DNA of 64,000 nucleotides from positions 38,394,017 to 38,458,016 of the forward strand of contig NC_054540.1 in assembly GCF_017654505.1 (NCBI RefSeq), written 5' to 3'. This stretch comes from Polyodon spathula. Lineage: Eukaryota; Chordata; Actinopteri; Acipenseriformes; Polyodontidae. Both the position numbers and the translations under genes were made by a program. How positions within the stretch are numbered: position 1 is the stretch's first letter; the number at the start of each line of letters is the position of its first letter. Under the pieces are notes generated by a model. The model searched no databases and was not told the origin of the DNA. It was given only the letters and a program-made list of their open reading frames with translations. Shown here piece after piece: positions 45,173 through 56,326 of this stretch.

Positions 45173-46650
45173 TCTCAATGCTTTGCAGATAGCACAATGA
45201 CGCTGGTGTTTTGTAACTGAACTAAATCCCGTTAAACCGCCCACACAGCATTTGACAGGCTGCACAAAATGTCAGTTTATCAGTCGAGATGATTATTGGT
45301 TGTTAGTTATGGGTTGCACAAAACATGACAATAAGTGGGTTTGTGAGATGTCATTTCTCAAAGAACCTATGGTGCATGGCAAAAAAGACAATGCAAAGCC
45401 TGGCTCCAAAATCATATTCCAGCGATAGCACCACCATTTTGCAAAGTTATGAAAATTGGGCCCATCATGTTTTAAAATGAAAACCCATGTTTGCTAAACC
45501 ATAGATTTCTTTAATTACTGCACATTGAGACCTATATGACTGTGTCTGACATGGCACATTTATGGAATTATTTTATTAGCTACAATCATTTTAAAGAAGA
45601 GAATAGTCTAAAATTTGGATTATTTTATTATTTTGATAAGCTGAATTGGCAACAATTCAAACAATTACTTGGAGTGATATATTCAAAACACTAAGACCAA
45701 ACAATACATCCAAAAGGAGGCAAAACCTGAAGATAAAAATGTTTTTTAAGAATGGACCTATTTTCTTCTTGGTCCAGTTTCACCAGGTCCTCAATTAGTC
45801 ATTGCTGACATTTCCCTCAGAGTATACAAATATTCTGTTTTAGTTCATATAGTACTACCCTCTCACAGTCCATTCAGGTACTTTGCAAATGTCGTGCAAG
45901 AATATATTTATATGTCATTGGTATTTCAAGACCTTTTTTTATCAGAGTGTGATAATCTGCACATATATTTCAGGATTCTAGCATTTCACATTGGGTTTCT
46001 TGCTATTTATACTTTCAGTTTCCATGCTTATGAAAACTTACCACAGTATTTTTAAAGTTTCCATGTGGTTCAATTATGCATTTACCATAATGTACTATAC
46101 TTTGTAATGATTTTACCATACCTCTCTGGGATTTGCAAAGCTTATATGTGCTTCACCATGTTTGCAGTATGCTTTATTATAGTTGGCCATGCTTTTGCTA
46201 GAAAAAAAAAATTATAATGTAAACACTTTCCAGATTTTATGGTAAAACAACCTTCCATAACCCCCACCACATATATTTATTCATGTCTTGATAAGTCAGA
46301 AAGATGGTGGCATGAGTAAATGACTGGAATGACTGGGAATGGAGCCCAGGCTTCTTTCACACTGAGGTGTCTTGTGCCCTGTTGGTTTGTTTAATTTCAA
46401 AATGTCTCTTGCAAGAACATTCCCGTTCTCTGACTGATTTTAACATATCGGGCAGAGATTACTCACAAGAGGGAAACAAGAAAAGAGAATACAAATGCCT
46501 CTTTCTTTGTGATTTACCACAAAGGTTGTTGTGCCACCTACAGTTTTAGACTGAAAACATTTCAGATCCTTTCATATCCAGTAATCCAAACTCCATCAAT
46601 GTGATACTTAATTTTAAAACTATACAAAATCATTTGATTTGCAAAACTAA
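45173..46650. other. Probable intron or upstream region of the receptor gene
   Basis: No coding exon is visible. The sequence ends in a pyrimidine-rich tract that serves as the acceptor for the receptor coding exon. If gene structure follows other vertebrate CHRM2 genes, this is the last intron and the 5' UTR exons lie further upstream. Confidence 0.5.
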
Positions 46651-46673
46651 CCTTTCTCTTTCACTCTCTCTAG
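46651..46673 (+). promoter_or_regulatory. Splice acceptor before the CHRM2 coding exon
   Basis: A pyrimidine tract (CCTTTCTCTTTCACTCTCTC) leads to TAG at 46671-46673. This places the exon start at 46674, about 62 bp before the ATG, with no AG within the tract. A second AG at 46688-46689 is a weaker alternative. CHRM2 coding exons in other vertebrates are preceded by a spliced non-coding leader, which fits. Confidence 0.7.
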
Positions 46674-46735
46674 GTGTAGGTGTTTCCAGATCTCTGTCGC
46701 ATCAAAGTAATAACTGAAAGATAAAAAAATCCCAA

Positions 46736-48211
46736 ATGGAGAACTCAACATATTCCAATGCCTCCTCTGGCAATGTGTCAGACGTCAACCTCCCAGAGAG
46801 CCCCTACAAGACAGTGGAGATAGTTTTCATTGTCCTCGTAGCCGCGTCACTGAGTCTGGTCACCGTCATTGGCAACATCTTGGTTATGGTTTCCATCAAG
46901 GTCAACAGGAACCTACAGACTATCAACAACTATTTCCTCTTTAGTTTGGCATGTGCAGACCTTATCATTGGGATCTGCTCCATGAATCTGTACACAGTCT
47001 ACACCGTGATTGGCTACTGGCCACTGGGGCCTGTGGTCTGTGATCTGTGGTTGGCCCTGGACTATGTGGTCAGCAATGCATCAGTGATGAATCTCCTCAT
47101 CATCAGTTTTGATCGTTACTTCTGTGTCACCAAGCCACTCAGCTACCCCGTAAAGAGGACCAACAAAATGGCAGGCATGATGATTGCTGCTGCATGGGTC
47201 CTGTCTTTTATCCTCTGGGCCCCAGCCATCCTCTTCTGGCAGTTCATTGTTGGGGGACGGACCGTGCCTGAGAGAGAGTGCTACATCCAGTTTTTCTCCA
47301 ATGCAGCGGTCACCTTTGGGACGGCCATTGCAGCTTTCTACCTGCCTGTCATGATCATGATGGTTCTCTACTGGCAGATCTCTAGGGCCAGCAAGAGCCG
47401 CATCAAGAAGGATCATAGGAAACCCTTGGCCAACAAGGAGACCGTCTCTACTAGCCTAGTGCAAAGTCAAATCCCCAAACCCAGCAACAACAACTTGAGT
47501 GCAGAGGAAGCAGGCGCCTTAAATCCGAACCAGAGCCAGCATCTCCTAAACCAGGACCAGGGCAAGTTACAGAATGGCAAGGCTCCATCCTCTGCTGGGG
47601 AAGGAGAAGGTGAGGAAGGCGGGATAGAGAACTGTGGCCAAGCAGAAGAGAAGGAGAGCTCCAATGACTCCACTTCTATCAGCGCTGTGGCTTCCAACCT
47701 GAAGGAAGAGGAGATGGCGGGTGCCAGCAAAGAGCCACCAACCATCCCCAGCCAGCCTCCTCTTCATCATCAGGCAAAGGCAGAGGGCTCCAAACTCATT
47801 TGCATCAAAATCATCACAAATTCCCCCAAGGATACCACCTCCAGCACTACAACAGAAATTGTCCCTGGCGCTGAGAATCAGAACATAGTAGCTCGCAAGA
47901 TCATCAAGATGACTAAGCAGCCTCCCAAGAAAAAGAAGGCACCCCCATCTCGAGAAAAAAAGGTCACTAGGACCATCCTGGCTATTCTACTGGCTTTTAT
48001 TGTGACCTGGACACCCTACAATGTCATGGTGCTCATCAATACCTTCTGCTCCAGCTGTATACCCAACACTGTCTGGACTATTGGCTACTGGCTGTGCTAT
48101 ATCAATAGCACCATAAACCCAGCCTGCTATGCGCTCTGCAATGCCACCTTTAAAAAGACTTTTAAGCACCTTCTCCTCTGCCAGTACAAGAATATTGGGG
48201 CTGCCAGATAG
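46736..48211 (+). CDS. chrm2: Muscarinic acetylcholine receptor M2
   Basis: A plasma-membrane acetylcholine receptor of the Gi/o-coupled M2 type, which lowers cAMP and opens GIRK channels; it slows the heart and acts as a presynaptic autoreceptor. The uninterrupted 491-residue frame covers all seven helices. N-glycosylation sites are N3, N8 and N13; GN at 46-47 (TM1); D75 (TM2); orthosteric D109 and disulfide C102 (TM3) with C182 (ECL2); DRY at 126-128; W154 (TM4); P204 (TM5); W425, Y428 and N429 (TM6); Y451, Y455 and NPxxY at 461-465 (TM7). The tail ends [10 protein letters not shown] with a likely palmitoyl C482. The third intracellular loop (about 218-408) is slightly longer than human M2, with an acidic GEGEGEEGG insert. 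The start has a good context (CCCAAATGG). M4 is the nearest alternative, but TM and loop-end sequences (FNATFKK-like [22 protein letters not shown]) favour M2. In a lineage with extra genome duplication this may be one of two ohnologs. Confidence 0.97.
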   Translation: MENSTYSNASSGNVSDVNLPESPYKTVEIVFIVLVAASLSLVTVIGNILVMVSIKVNRNLQTINNYFLFSLACADLIIGICSMNLYTVYTVIGYWPLGPVVCDLWLALDYVVSNASVMNLLIISFDRYFCVTKPLSYPVKRTNKMAGMMIAAAWVLSFILWAPAILFWQFIVGGRTVPERECYIQFFSNAAVTFGTAIAAFYLPVMIMMVLYWQISRASKSRIKKDHRKPLANKETVSTSLVQSQIPKPSNNNLSAEEAGALNPNQSQHLLNQDQGKLQNGKAPSSAGEGEGEEGGIENCGQAEEKESSNDSTSISAVASNLKEEEMAGASKEPPTIPSQPPLHHQAKAEGSKLICIKIITNSPKDTTSSTTTEIVPGAENQNIVARKIIKMTKQPPKKKKAPPSREKKVTRTILAILLAFIVTWTPYNVMVLINTFCSSCIPNTVWTIGYWLCYINSTINPACYALCNATFKKTFKHLLLCQYKNIGAAR

Positions 48212-48374
48212 GAACTGAATATGTTCTGAGGAGTGTTCATTTAATATTTTTTTTTTTTGTGAAAAGAACCCTGTCATAGTACTTTATAGAAACACAAGCC
48301 AGAAGGCTAAGTGGATAGAGCCTGTTTTATGTATTGAAGAGAACTGGTAGACATTGGTATTTGGATCTGTGATT

Positions 48375-48376
<2 letters not shown>

Positions 48377-48423
<47 letters not shown>
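48377..48423 (+). repeat. (AC)n microsatellite
   Basis: About 23 uninterrupted AC units begin roughly 165 bp after the receptor stop codon. Confidence 0.98.
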
Positions 48424-48427
<4 letters not shown>

Positions 48428-48752
48428 CAAAGAGACGCAAACACAGACAAACAGGCACAAACAGACTCATTCACATGTGGAGCACCAAGTTGCAGTGGTC
48501 AAATCCTAAGCAGCAAAATGGCATATTCAATATCTTCACACTGTTGAAAGAGTTGTGTAGTGTAATTTTCTCATTCTTTTATCTCAAAATTTATGTTTAA
48601 CGGTATATATTTATATATATATAATTAAACTATTATGTCACTAAAATCTAGGGCAGATCTTTAAAGAAACTTTACAATTAGCCTAAATAGCTATTTCTTA
48701 AAAACAACCATGACCATAGATGTAAAAAGTAAGGACCAGAATTTTTAATTTA

Positions 48753-48791
48753 TGTGTGTGTGTGTGTGTATGTGTGTGTGTGTGTGTGTGT
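48753..48791 (+). repeat. (TG)n microsatellite
   Basis: A TG run with a single TA interruption, about 330 bp downstream of the AC run and complementary to it. Confidence 0.97.
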
Positions 48792-49501
48792 TGGGAACAC
48801 TAGGAAACAAAAATAGATATATACTTAGCAGATATTTGCAAAAATTGTCAACACACAAGCACATGCAAACACACAAGGACACATTGAAAACACATGAGTG
48901 GTAGTTGGTCACACTCTCATGGAGCACATTTTATAACTAGTGTGAACCTTTCAAAAGAGAGTGAATAACTTCAGTGTTATTTCTACTCAATGAAAAAATT
49001 TAATTTAAAAGGGACAATAGGGCTGATAAGTATTATGGACTATATATCTCTAACTCAGTACAAATATAAAAATGTATAAATATACACAAGTAAAGTGTGA
49101 AACAATGTGAGGATTGCTTCTAAAGCTTAGTACAGGAAGATCTGTCTGAAAAGTGAAAATAGTAAGTGTATGTGAGTATGCAGAAATCCTGTTTCTCAAT
49201 TCTTCCTTCCCAAATTCTTTCTTTCCAGTTATAACTTTACTGAAACTAAAAGATGGTGTTGGTGGACCATCACAAAAGAGAGTATTCCAAGTTTGAAAAG
49301 CTTGTTAAAAATGAAATGTTGAACTAAACAATGACATTGGAGGTACCATTCTTTGTAGCATCTCATTTTTTCTTGGAAGTCCCTGTACTGAACGGGGCTT
49401 TCTTAGCTTCTGAGATCTGACCTGGCTACAGTCTGACCACACCTAATGGCACTACATTAAAGCAGGGCTGTTAATCTGAGTGGCATTTGTCTCCTAGTCT
49501 G

Positions 49502-49507
49502 AATAAA
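49502..49507 (+). terminator. Candidate polyadenylation signal of chrm2
   Basis: The first AATAAA downstream of the stop codon. Variant ATTAAA hexamers occur earlier, near 48623 and 49454. A hexamer alone is weak evidence. Confidence 0.3.
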
Positions 49508-50740
49508 GCATATTCACCCCCACCCACTCATTAAGAAAGTGGTCAATTGTTCAAATAAGTGCCTGAAATATAAATATAGAAGGGGGAGATAAATTGTTTC
49601 TCTTCACATACTGAAATAACTTGGAATATTATATGTACTTCAGTAGTCACTGGCTTTTGAGTGCAAATTTCTGTACGTTTTTGAAGTTTACTTGAGGTGG
49701 CTTTAATTTTATATATATATAATATTCCAATTATATTATTTAATTGCGTCGTGTACACTTGTTTTTTTCATTTTTTTTTTGACTGAATGTTGAATGAGCT
49801 ACACATCCTCAACCAAAAATACATTTAAATTTATGTTTGGGACATGTACAGTAAACTGCATATAAACTATTGAAAATGCACAAAGCCACATATGAACTGG
49901 ATTAACTAAATCTGGATCACATGGGGCCCACCTAACTTTTAGTTGAGATAGTGGGTGTCGGACCAAAATAAAAAAAAAAAAAAAAAAAAACATATTTATG
50001 ATATTTTTTTTACCAAAAGGATAATGTCAAAATTACTAAAAAAATAATTAAAAACAGCGAAGCAGAAACATACGTAAATATGAAGCTGATCACTCATATT
50101 CTAACAAGGAATAATGATGGAGTTCTGGTTCTAAATGTCAGTGCTAAACAAATCAGAAATCAAATTGTATTAATCTCTATTCAACTGTGCGGATTTGTTC
50201 CACTCAAGAATTGTACTGTAAGCCTTCTAGGTTTTACAGATCCCATTAATCAAACATTGCATGTTTTTCTCAGATGAGCTCATTAAGAGGAGAGAGAGAG
50301 AGGGCGAGAAACTAATTTGACTACTGCTGGTTCAGGGTATTCTAAATTACATATAAGAAATCAACCAATCCCTGTTAAAGATTAATGTGCAGGGAGTCTC
50401 TTATTGTAAGAGACATACAGATATTTCACAAAGTTTGAACAATTGCACGACATGGCATTTCTTATACAGTATAATATAATATAATATAATTACTTTATCT
50501 AATAGACCATGTTCAGAAAGCAACACTACACCAGTATAGGCATTGGGATCAACATTCTCAGAAACAATCAGCTTTTCTAAAACCTAGTTTGATTAACCAT
50601 AAAAATATGTGGTTCTCTTTTCAATTGTTTAAAAAGAGGAGTATATTATTGTGTTTCAAAATACTTTTCAGCCTTAAAGAACATTTACAAGCACTCTTTC
50701 TGTTAGAAACAGCTAATTAAACATATTGTTAAAAGGGCCT

Positions 50741-51379
50741 TGTGACAAAGTGCCCTCTCCTGTGTCTATTTTTCTGTTACATGTTGCGTGTGGTGTGTTA
50801 AATGTTGGTGTATAGGCATTGGTACATGGGATGTAAACGGATCTGTATTTCACGTGTGTTTAAAAATGTATAATTGTATTTAGGCACGGGATCACTTCAC
50901 GTGCATTTAAAGTAGTTAATATATGAGCACGAGGGTGCACATAATTAGTTCACGTGCTGGGATTCAAGTGAATAATTAATTGGTAATTGAATCCTAGCAC
51001 AACAGTATATACAGATGCACGTTTTACTCACTCGAGGTTGGGTGTTCGGTGAGTAGGACACGGGAGAGAGAGGAGTGGGGAATAGAGTTTAATATCAATT
51101 GTTATTGCGTGCTGGTGGGACCAGCACGATACTTGTTTATTTAAAACTCACCGTGTTTGTTAGTCTGTCTATCTGCTCACTGTGTTTGTTTAGTATAGTC
51201 CGTTTTGTGTGTCTTTATTTTGGCGTAAAGTGCCGTGTCCTGCCTTTTGTCTGTGTAAACCGTTTTATTTTCAATAAACCGGTGCAAGCAAGCGTCCCCA
51301 TCATTTCACTTCATCTGTTTTGTCTCAGTGTATTCCCTTCCTGGTTCTGATGTCACCCACTCCGGCCGTCTTTGTGACA
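50741..51379 (+). repeat. Left LTR-like arm
   Basis: It runs from TGTGACAAAG towards the centre, with a TATA-like AGTATATACAG near 51005 and AATAAACC near 51281. Its inner end is ambiguous because CTTTGTGACA at 51370-51379 overlaps the opposing arm. Confidence 0.65.
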
Positions 51380-52013
51380 CGTGGTGCCTGCATGGGATTA
51401 ACAGCGCCTCCAAGCGTCAAAACCAGGAAGGGAATACACCGAGACAAAACAGATGAAGTGAAATGATGGGGATGCTTGCTTGCACCGGTTTATTGAAAAT
51501 AAAATGGTTTACACAGACAAAAGACAGGACACGGCACTTTACGCCAAAATAAATAGACACACAAAACGGACTATACTAAACAAACATGGTGAGCAGTTAG
51601 ACAGAATAACAAGCTTGGTGAGTTTTAAATAAACAAGTATCGTGCTGGTCCCACCAGCATGCAATAACAATTGATATTAAACTCTATTCCCCCTCCCCCT
51701 CACCGAACACCCAACCCTGAGTGAGTAAAATGTGCATCTATAAATACTGTTGTGCTGGGATTCAATTACCAATTAATTATTCACTGAATCCCAGCACGTG
51801 AATTATGTGCAACCTCGTGCTCACATATTAACTACTTTAAATGCACGTGAAGTGATGTACAATCCCGTGCCTAAATACAATTATACATTTTTAAACACAC
51901 ATGAAATACAGACCCGTTTAAATCCCGTGTACCAATGCCTATACACCAACATTTAACACACCACACGCAACATATAACAGAAAAATAGACACAGGGGCAG
52001 GCACTTTGTCACA
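51373..52013 (-). repeat. Right LTR-like arm, inverted
   Basis: Read from the minus strand it begins TGTGACAAAGTGCC at 52013 and ends ACGTGTCACA at 51373, giving TGTGACA/TGTCACA termini at a length of 641 bp. Confidence 0.7.
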
Positions 52014-53212
52014 GGCCCATATCAATTTAGTTGCAGATTAGCCTGAGATTGTCCAGATTGTTTTATTTATTTTTAATATAAAGTAGACTCAGATACAGCC
52101 ACCTGACATTTCTTAGCATCAGAAGGAAATCACATTAGAATTAGATATACCGTTTAGTTATTATTGTTTCATTATATATTATTTAAAAAAATGAATTAAA
52201 CAAGACTTTAAAATGTACCTGTTAAAGTAAATATGCTTAAAAAAAAATTGTAACCAGCCTGACACTGTTGACTCAAGTCATCATTGTTCTTCAGTGCTTG
52301 AGATTTTTCTATAGTCATTTGTAGTGCCTGATAAGTCAGGACCTGTAAAGACATGGAGATTTCACAATTAGATGTAATGGAGACGATAATTGAAGAAATT
52401 AGGTTTGTAGATATTTATTCAGTTTTATAACAGTACGATAACCTTTTGTTGTTGAACAAAAAAAAAAAAGTACAAAAAAAAATACTTGCTAAAATACCCG
52501 TTGTACAGTATAACTTCCCTTTTTGATTATTAATATTATTATTTTACAAACTCACCTTTGGGTGACCTTTCTGTGTCAGCACCTTGTTTGACAGGGAGCA
52601 CCCAATGCCTACCCTTCCCCCCAAAATGTGGGATATTACGAAACTCAAACTGAACACTTCACTAACAAAAAACAAAAACAAAAAAATCCATCTTCGTAGT
52701 CTTCGTAAATAACGTATTTGTTAAACCAAAAAGCTTAAAGCTATGTCAAATATATATTATGTAAAATGTGTCTTCACATTATGCTCCTATTTAATATACA
52801 TATTTTCCCTGTTAATTATATTTGCTTTCTTTACATTATACTGTATACAGGTTTACTAACAATCTCTAAAGCTAGTCTGCCAATTCTCACTGGGGCAGAA
52901 CAGATTTGCTGTTCTGTTTGCTACTGATAAACTCAGATTGGACATTAGAACACAGACTCCTCTGCGTCACAGACAACGCCCTGATGAATTAAATGTCAAT
53001 GCAATGGTGTGTCAGTTCGTCTTTGGTTAATTTAGCAAAACTGCCTCGGCTTTTTGCACAATATATCAAAACTTGGATACCCTATGGTACTTTAGTCCAA
53101 TCACAATTGGGCATGTCAGTGTCCAGAGGACATTTGGGGTCAGATGCCATGAAAGCAAATGGAAAGAAGAACAGATACTTTGTCACTAGTTTGTGGACCT
53201 GGGACTGATGTG
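52014..53212. other. Intergenic interval
   Basis: AT-rich sequence without recognised gene or repeat. Confidence 0.5.
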
Positions 53213-53262
53213 GCTTGTAGCTCAGTAGCTGAGGACATGTACTGGAAAAGTGTGAGATAGTT
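53213..53262 (+). mobile_element. tRNA-like SINE head fragment
   Basis: GTAGCTCAGTAGCTGAGGAC resembles an A-box region of a tRNA-derived SINE. No B box or body follows, so the call is weak. Confidence 0.3.
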
Positions 53263-55640
53263 TAAATGCTAATAAACAATACATTGATCCATATCTCCGA
53301 ACACCATGATATTATAACTCCTTGATTAATTTATCAGATAAGTCAAATCTGAATTTTCTACGTTTATTGCTTCAGCACAAATATGTGGCTATTTCCAGCG
53401 AATGAGCAGTTACAAAAGTTGAATTGACAGGAAACTACTTAGCATGCTGGAAGGAGAAGAGAGTCCCCATTTGTAATGTTTTTGCCTTGGTCTGTTCCTT
53501 ACCCCTCTGGGATTCCAGTTAAAAGGATTAGCTAAATAGGGGAAGCAGCACAATCAAATTACAGCTTGCCATTATGACACATTGAAGGTTACAGTATCTG
53601 TTGGGAATTTGTTCAAATTACATGACTGTTTGTTTAACCCCTTTCATACACAAACATAAATGGATAAAATAACACACACACACACACCATTTTAAACACA
53701 TTATTATTATGATGGAAACGAAACACAGAGGATATTCTTGTATTCCTCTACCAATATTTATTATTTAATATACCAGTTATCCAACTATAGAACACCATAA
53801 CTAACCCTTATGTACACAAATAAAAACACAGTACTACTTTCAACCTATTTCCAAAACGAGTAAAGTCCTTTGCACACTGGATCTGTTCCGTTGTTTAGGA
53901 TTCGTCATTCGAAAAAGTCATCCATCAATCCATTGCACACTCAATGCAATAATATCGTACTTCTGAGCGCTGATGTGCAGTAGAGGCTTTAGTAAATATA
54001 TATGTATATATATAATTTCAGTATTTTAATAAAAAATAAATACAATTCTGGTAATTCTTTCATAACTTTGAACACAAAAATGTTAAATGTAGTATAAACT
54101 TAATGATCAGCAAACGCTGATGGAAAACGTTTGCTAATTATTACGTTTTTACTAGACTACAAGAACGTTGTTATGCAATACATACAAAAAAATATATATT
54201 ACATATAACCAATATTTAATTTTTCAAACAATCTCTCCTGTAGTAAATATATCTAAAAGTTGGGAAGCTAGCAATGAGCTACCGAACATCACTTTTATAA
54301 ACTGCCCCTCTCTTCTGACTGTTAAGCCCTGACCACTCTTGTCCTGTCATGCTTCTTTCTCTGATATGTGTTTCCAGGTTAAACCATTGTTTCTTTACTT
54401 CCTTGACTACAATTGAAATACAAAATATAGGCTTGTAATAACCTATACTGCAAACACGTTTTCATATTTTATAATACTGTACATATCATTCATGCCCAAG
54501 TCACGGCAATGTCTTTCCATGTCTTCTTTTTTTGGATTTAACATAGAGTAATTTTTGTTTGATGGCAGATTTTCCATTTTATTCAGGGTAATGCAAGAAC
54601 CCACATATCTTCCCAATTGTTTTTCATTGGTCAATGTCAATTTTAACGCATGTCAAATCGTATCAAATCGAACTTGTTTCGATTCCAAACTTGACTCATC
54701 ACCATCGTACGACAATTACGGAATCAGTGTGCAAGGTGCAATAGGGACTGCACATGATTGTTTTTTTCTGTTTAGACTCACTTTAAATTCGGATGTGTTA
54801 ACGGATCCTGTGTGCAATGGCCTTTACTCAGATGTGGCTATTTCCCAGAAAAACATAATGTGTCCCAAAGGAAACAAGCCAGATATTTTCAACCAATGAC
54901 AAATAACTTTACTGATCAATTGGAATATCCCTGGAAACAAGCCTCTGGCAACTTTATACAACTGGTCTCCCACTGCCACCTGGCCCCACCATCTGGTTGG
55001 TCTTGTGAACTACAAAGTAAAGCCAGTAATGTATTTTGTATAATGTATTTTTGATTAAATTTGGGTTTGTGAAAAGGTAATTAGTTTCCCTACAGACACC
55101 AAACAACTCTGCCGTTTCCCCACTGCCAATATTTCACAACTCTGGACAGACTCTGAGATGGGAATGGGGAAGGGGGTGTCTCCATGTCCACCTACCCTAT
55201 TTATTAGCTAGAGACAAACATGCTAGATGATCTTTAAAACGGCAGGCCATTGAAAAGAGAGGTGGAAATTTTTTTCATAAATATTATTTTTTTTTTTTTT
55301 AAATAAATGATCTCCTATCATGTACATAATCATTGCTGTCTTCAATGTCCTTTTTGTATGACATTTTATAAAGCTGTGCATCTATTGTAAAATGTTGGAT
55401 AATCATTTAAATTGTAGGTATGAACGTATGTTACAATTAACGTGGGGCGATGATTGCCTTTGACACTAAATATTTAACATATACTGAGTTGCAGGCGTCT
55501 GATGTGCAAAGAATGGCAAAGAGTGTCCCCTTTAGTTACTCTACTGCTGTGACCCCCTTTGGCACAGGGAACAGCATGGCAAAGTCTGTGAGAAAAGATC
55601 TGGGGTCAGTGTATAATAGAAGGTAGAGCTTAGGGACCTG
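53263..55640. other. Intergenic interval
   Basis: A short CA run lies near 53672-53688 and a TA-rich run near 53997-54014. A 114-codon plus-strand frame at 54555-54899 lacks a recognisable family and is not called. Confidence 0.5.
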
Positions 55641-55644
55641 AAGG

Positions 55645-56085
55645 AAGTGTGATCTAGTGGTAAGAGCTCAAGACTAGGAGGCTGTGTGGTCCTGAAGGAA
55701 GACCTGAGCAACTAGTAGGCAATGAGTACTGGAAGTGTTCAAAGCCAAGGAGAAAGGTGCATTGTTATTTAATATTAGATTACTTAGTTGTTAGGGGTGT
55801 GAAACATAGCACCGCCTGGTGGTTTAAAAGAAGCACGTGGGAGACTGTCCTCTCCCCATGTTTACAAGTGCAGGATCAGGAAATACTGTTATCTTGTCAA
55901 CAGAACTGAGAGTTGGGAGAGATTGTGGCCTTGTAGTTAGAGCTAAGCAGTGAGAAGCACTGCTTTGTTTTTGAAAAGGATTTTCTAAAGATTTAGTGGA
56001 TGTGTGTTAGAGACAAGCTTTCCAATTCCAGCTCAGCTATTGGATTACCTGGGAAATCTCTTGAAGCAAACATAAATTCTATCTA
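55645..56085 (+). mobile_element. SINE fragments, two tRNA-like heads
   Basis: GTGATCTAGTGGTAAGAGCT near 55650 and GTGGCCTTGTAGTTAGAGCT near 55924 both look like decayed SINE A-box regions. The second is followed at about 56024 by AATTCCAGCTCAGC, a B-box-region relic, and by ACCTGGGAAATC. They appear to be separate old copies. Confidence 0.4.
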
Positions 56086-56242
56086 TATGAGAGTGAGGGA
56101 GCTCCCAAGGTCAAAGCACAGGTTACCCCTTTGAGTTGCTCAAAGCCTCCAGTACATCATTGTGCCCTCATTGACTGTGGCTTGTGATATTGCTCATATG
56201 GTACACTCTGTCTGTCAACGGCATATGTTTAAAAAAAAAATA

Positions 56243-56246
<4 letters not shown>

Positions 56247-56302
<56 letters not shown>
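56247..56302. repeat. (TA)n(GATA)n microsatellite
   Basis: A TA run passes into about seven GATA units, just left of Tc1 element C. Confidence 0.97.
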
Positions 56303-56303
<1 letters not shown>

Positions 56304-56326
56304 TCTAATAGATATCGATACAGATA

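Larger units (their letters stand above)
48212..50740 (+). other. 3' UTR and downstream flank of the receptor gene
   Basis: The first canonical AATAAA after the stop is at 49502-49507, so the 3' UTR may reach about 49.5 kb, although longer or shorter forms are possible. It contains CA and TG microsatellites and a short run of AATAT repeats near 50469-50490. No other gene is visible. Confidence 0.4.
50741..52013. mobile_element. Large palindrome of two tail-to-tail LTR-like arms
   Basis: The left arm (50741-51346) and right arm (52013-51421, minus strand) match in inverted orientation over about 600 bp, with many substitutions and several indels of 4-16 bp. Both arms start TGTGACAAAGTGCC at the outer edges. 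The centre of about 75 bp is not paired. The outer flanks are GGCCT and GGCCC, close to a 5-bp duplication, which suggests the palindrome inserted as one unit. Each arm has the TATA-like and AATAAA motifs of an LTR. Confidence 0.8.

Noticed and set aside
45173..46650. Search for the CHRM2-intron microRNA (miR-490) hairpin
   Set aside because: In other vertebrates this microRNA lies in a CHRM2 intron. By eye I saw neither mature arm in the window, so it probably lies further upstream.
47081..48277. Several open frames on the minus strand within the receptor exon
   Set aside because: They are antisense shadows of the intact receptor frame, with no independent support.
50741..52013. Palindrome as a sequencing or assembly chimera
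   Set aside because: The arms differ by numerous substitutions and several indels, whereas an artefactual inverted duplication would be almost identical.
54555..54899. 114-codon plus-strand open frame
   Set aside because: No recognisable motif, and a second overlapping frame. Conservation evidence would be needed to call it.
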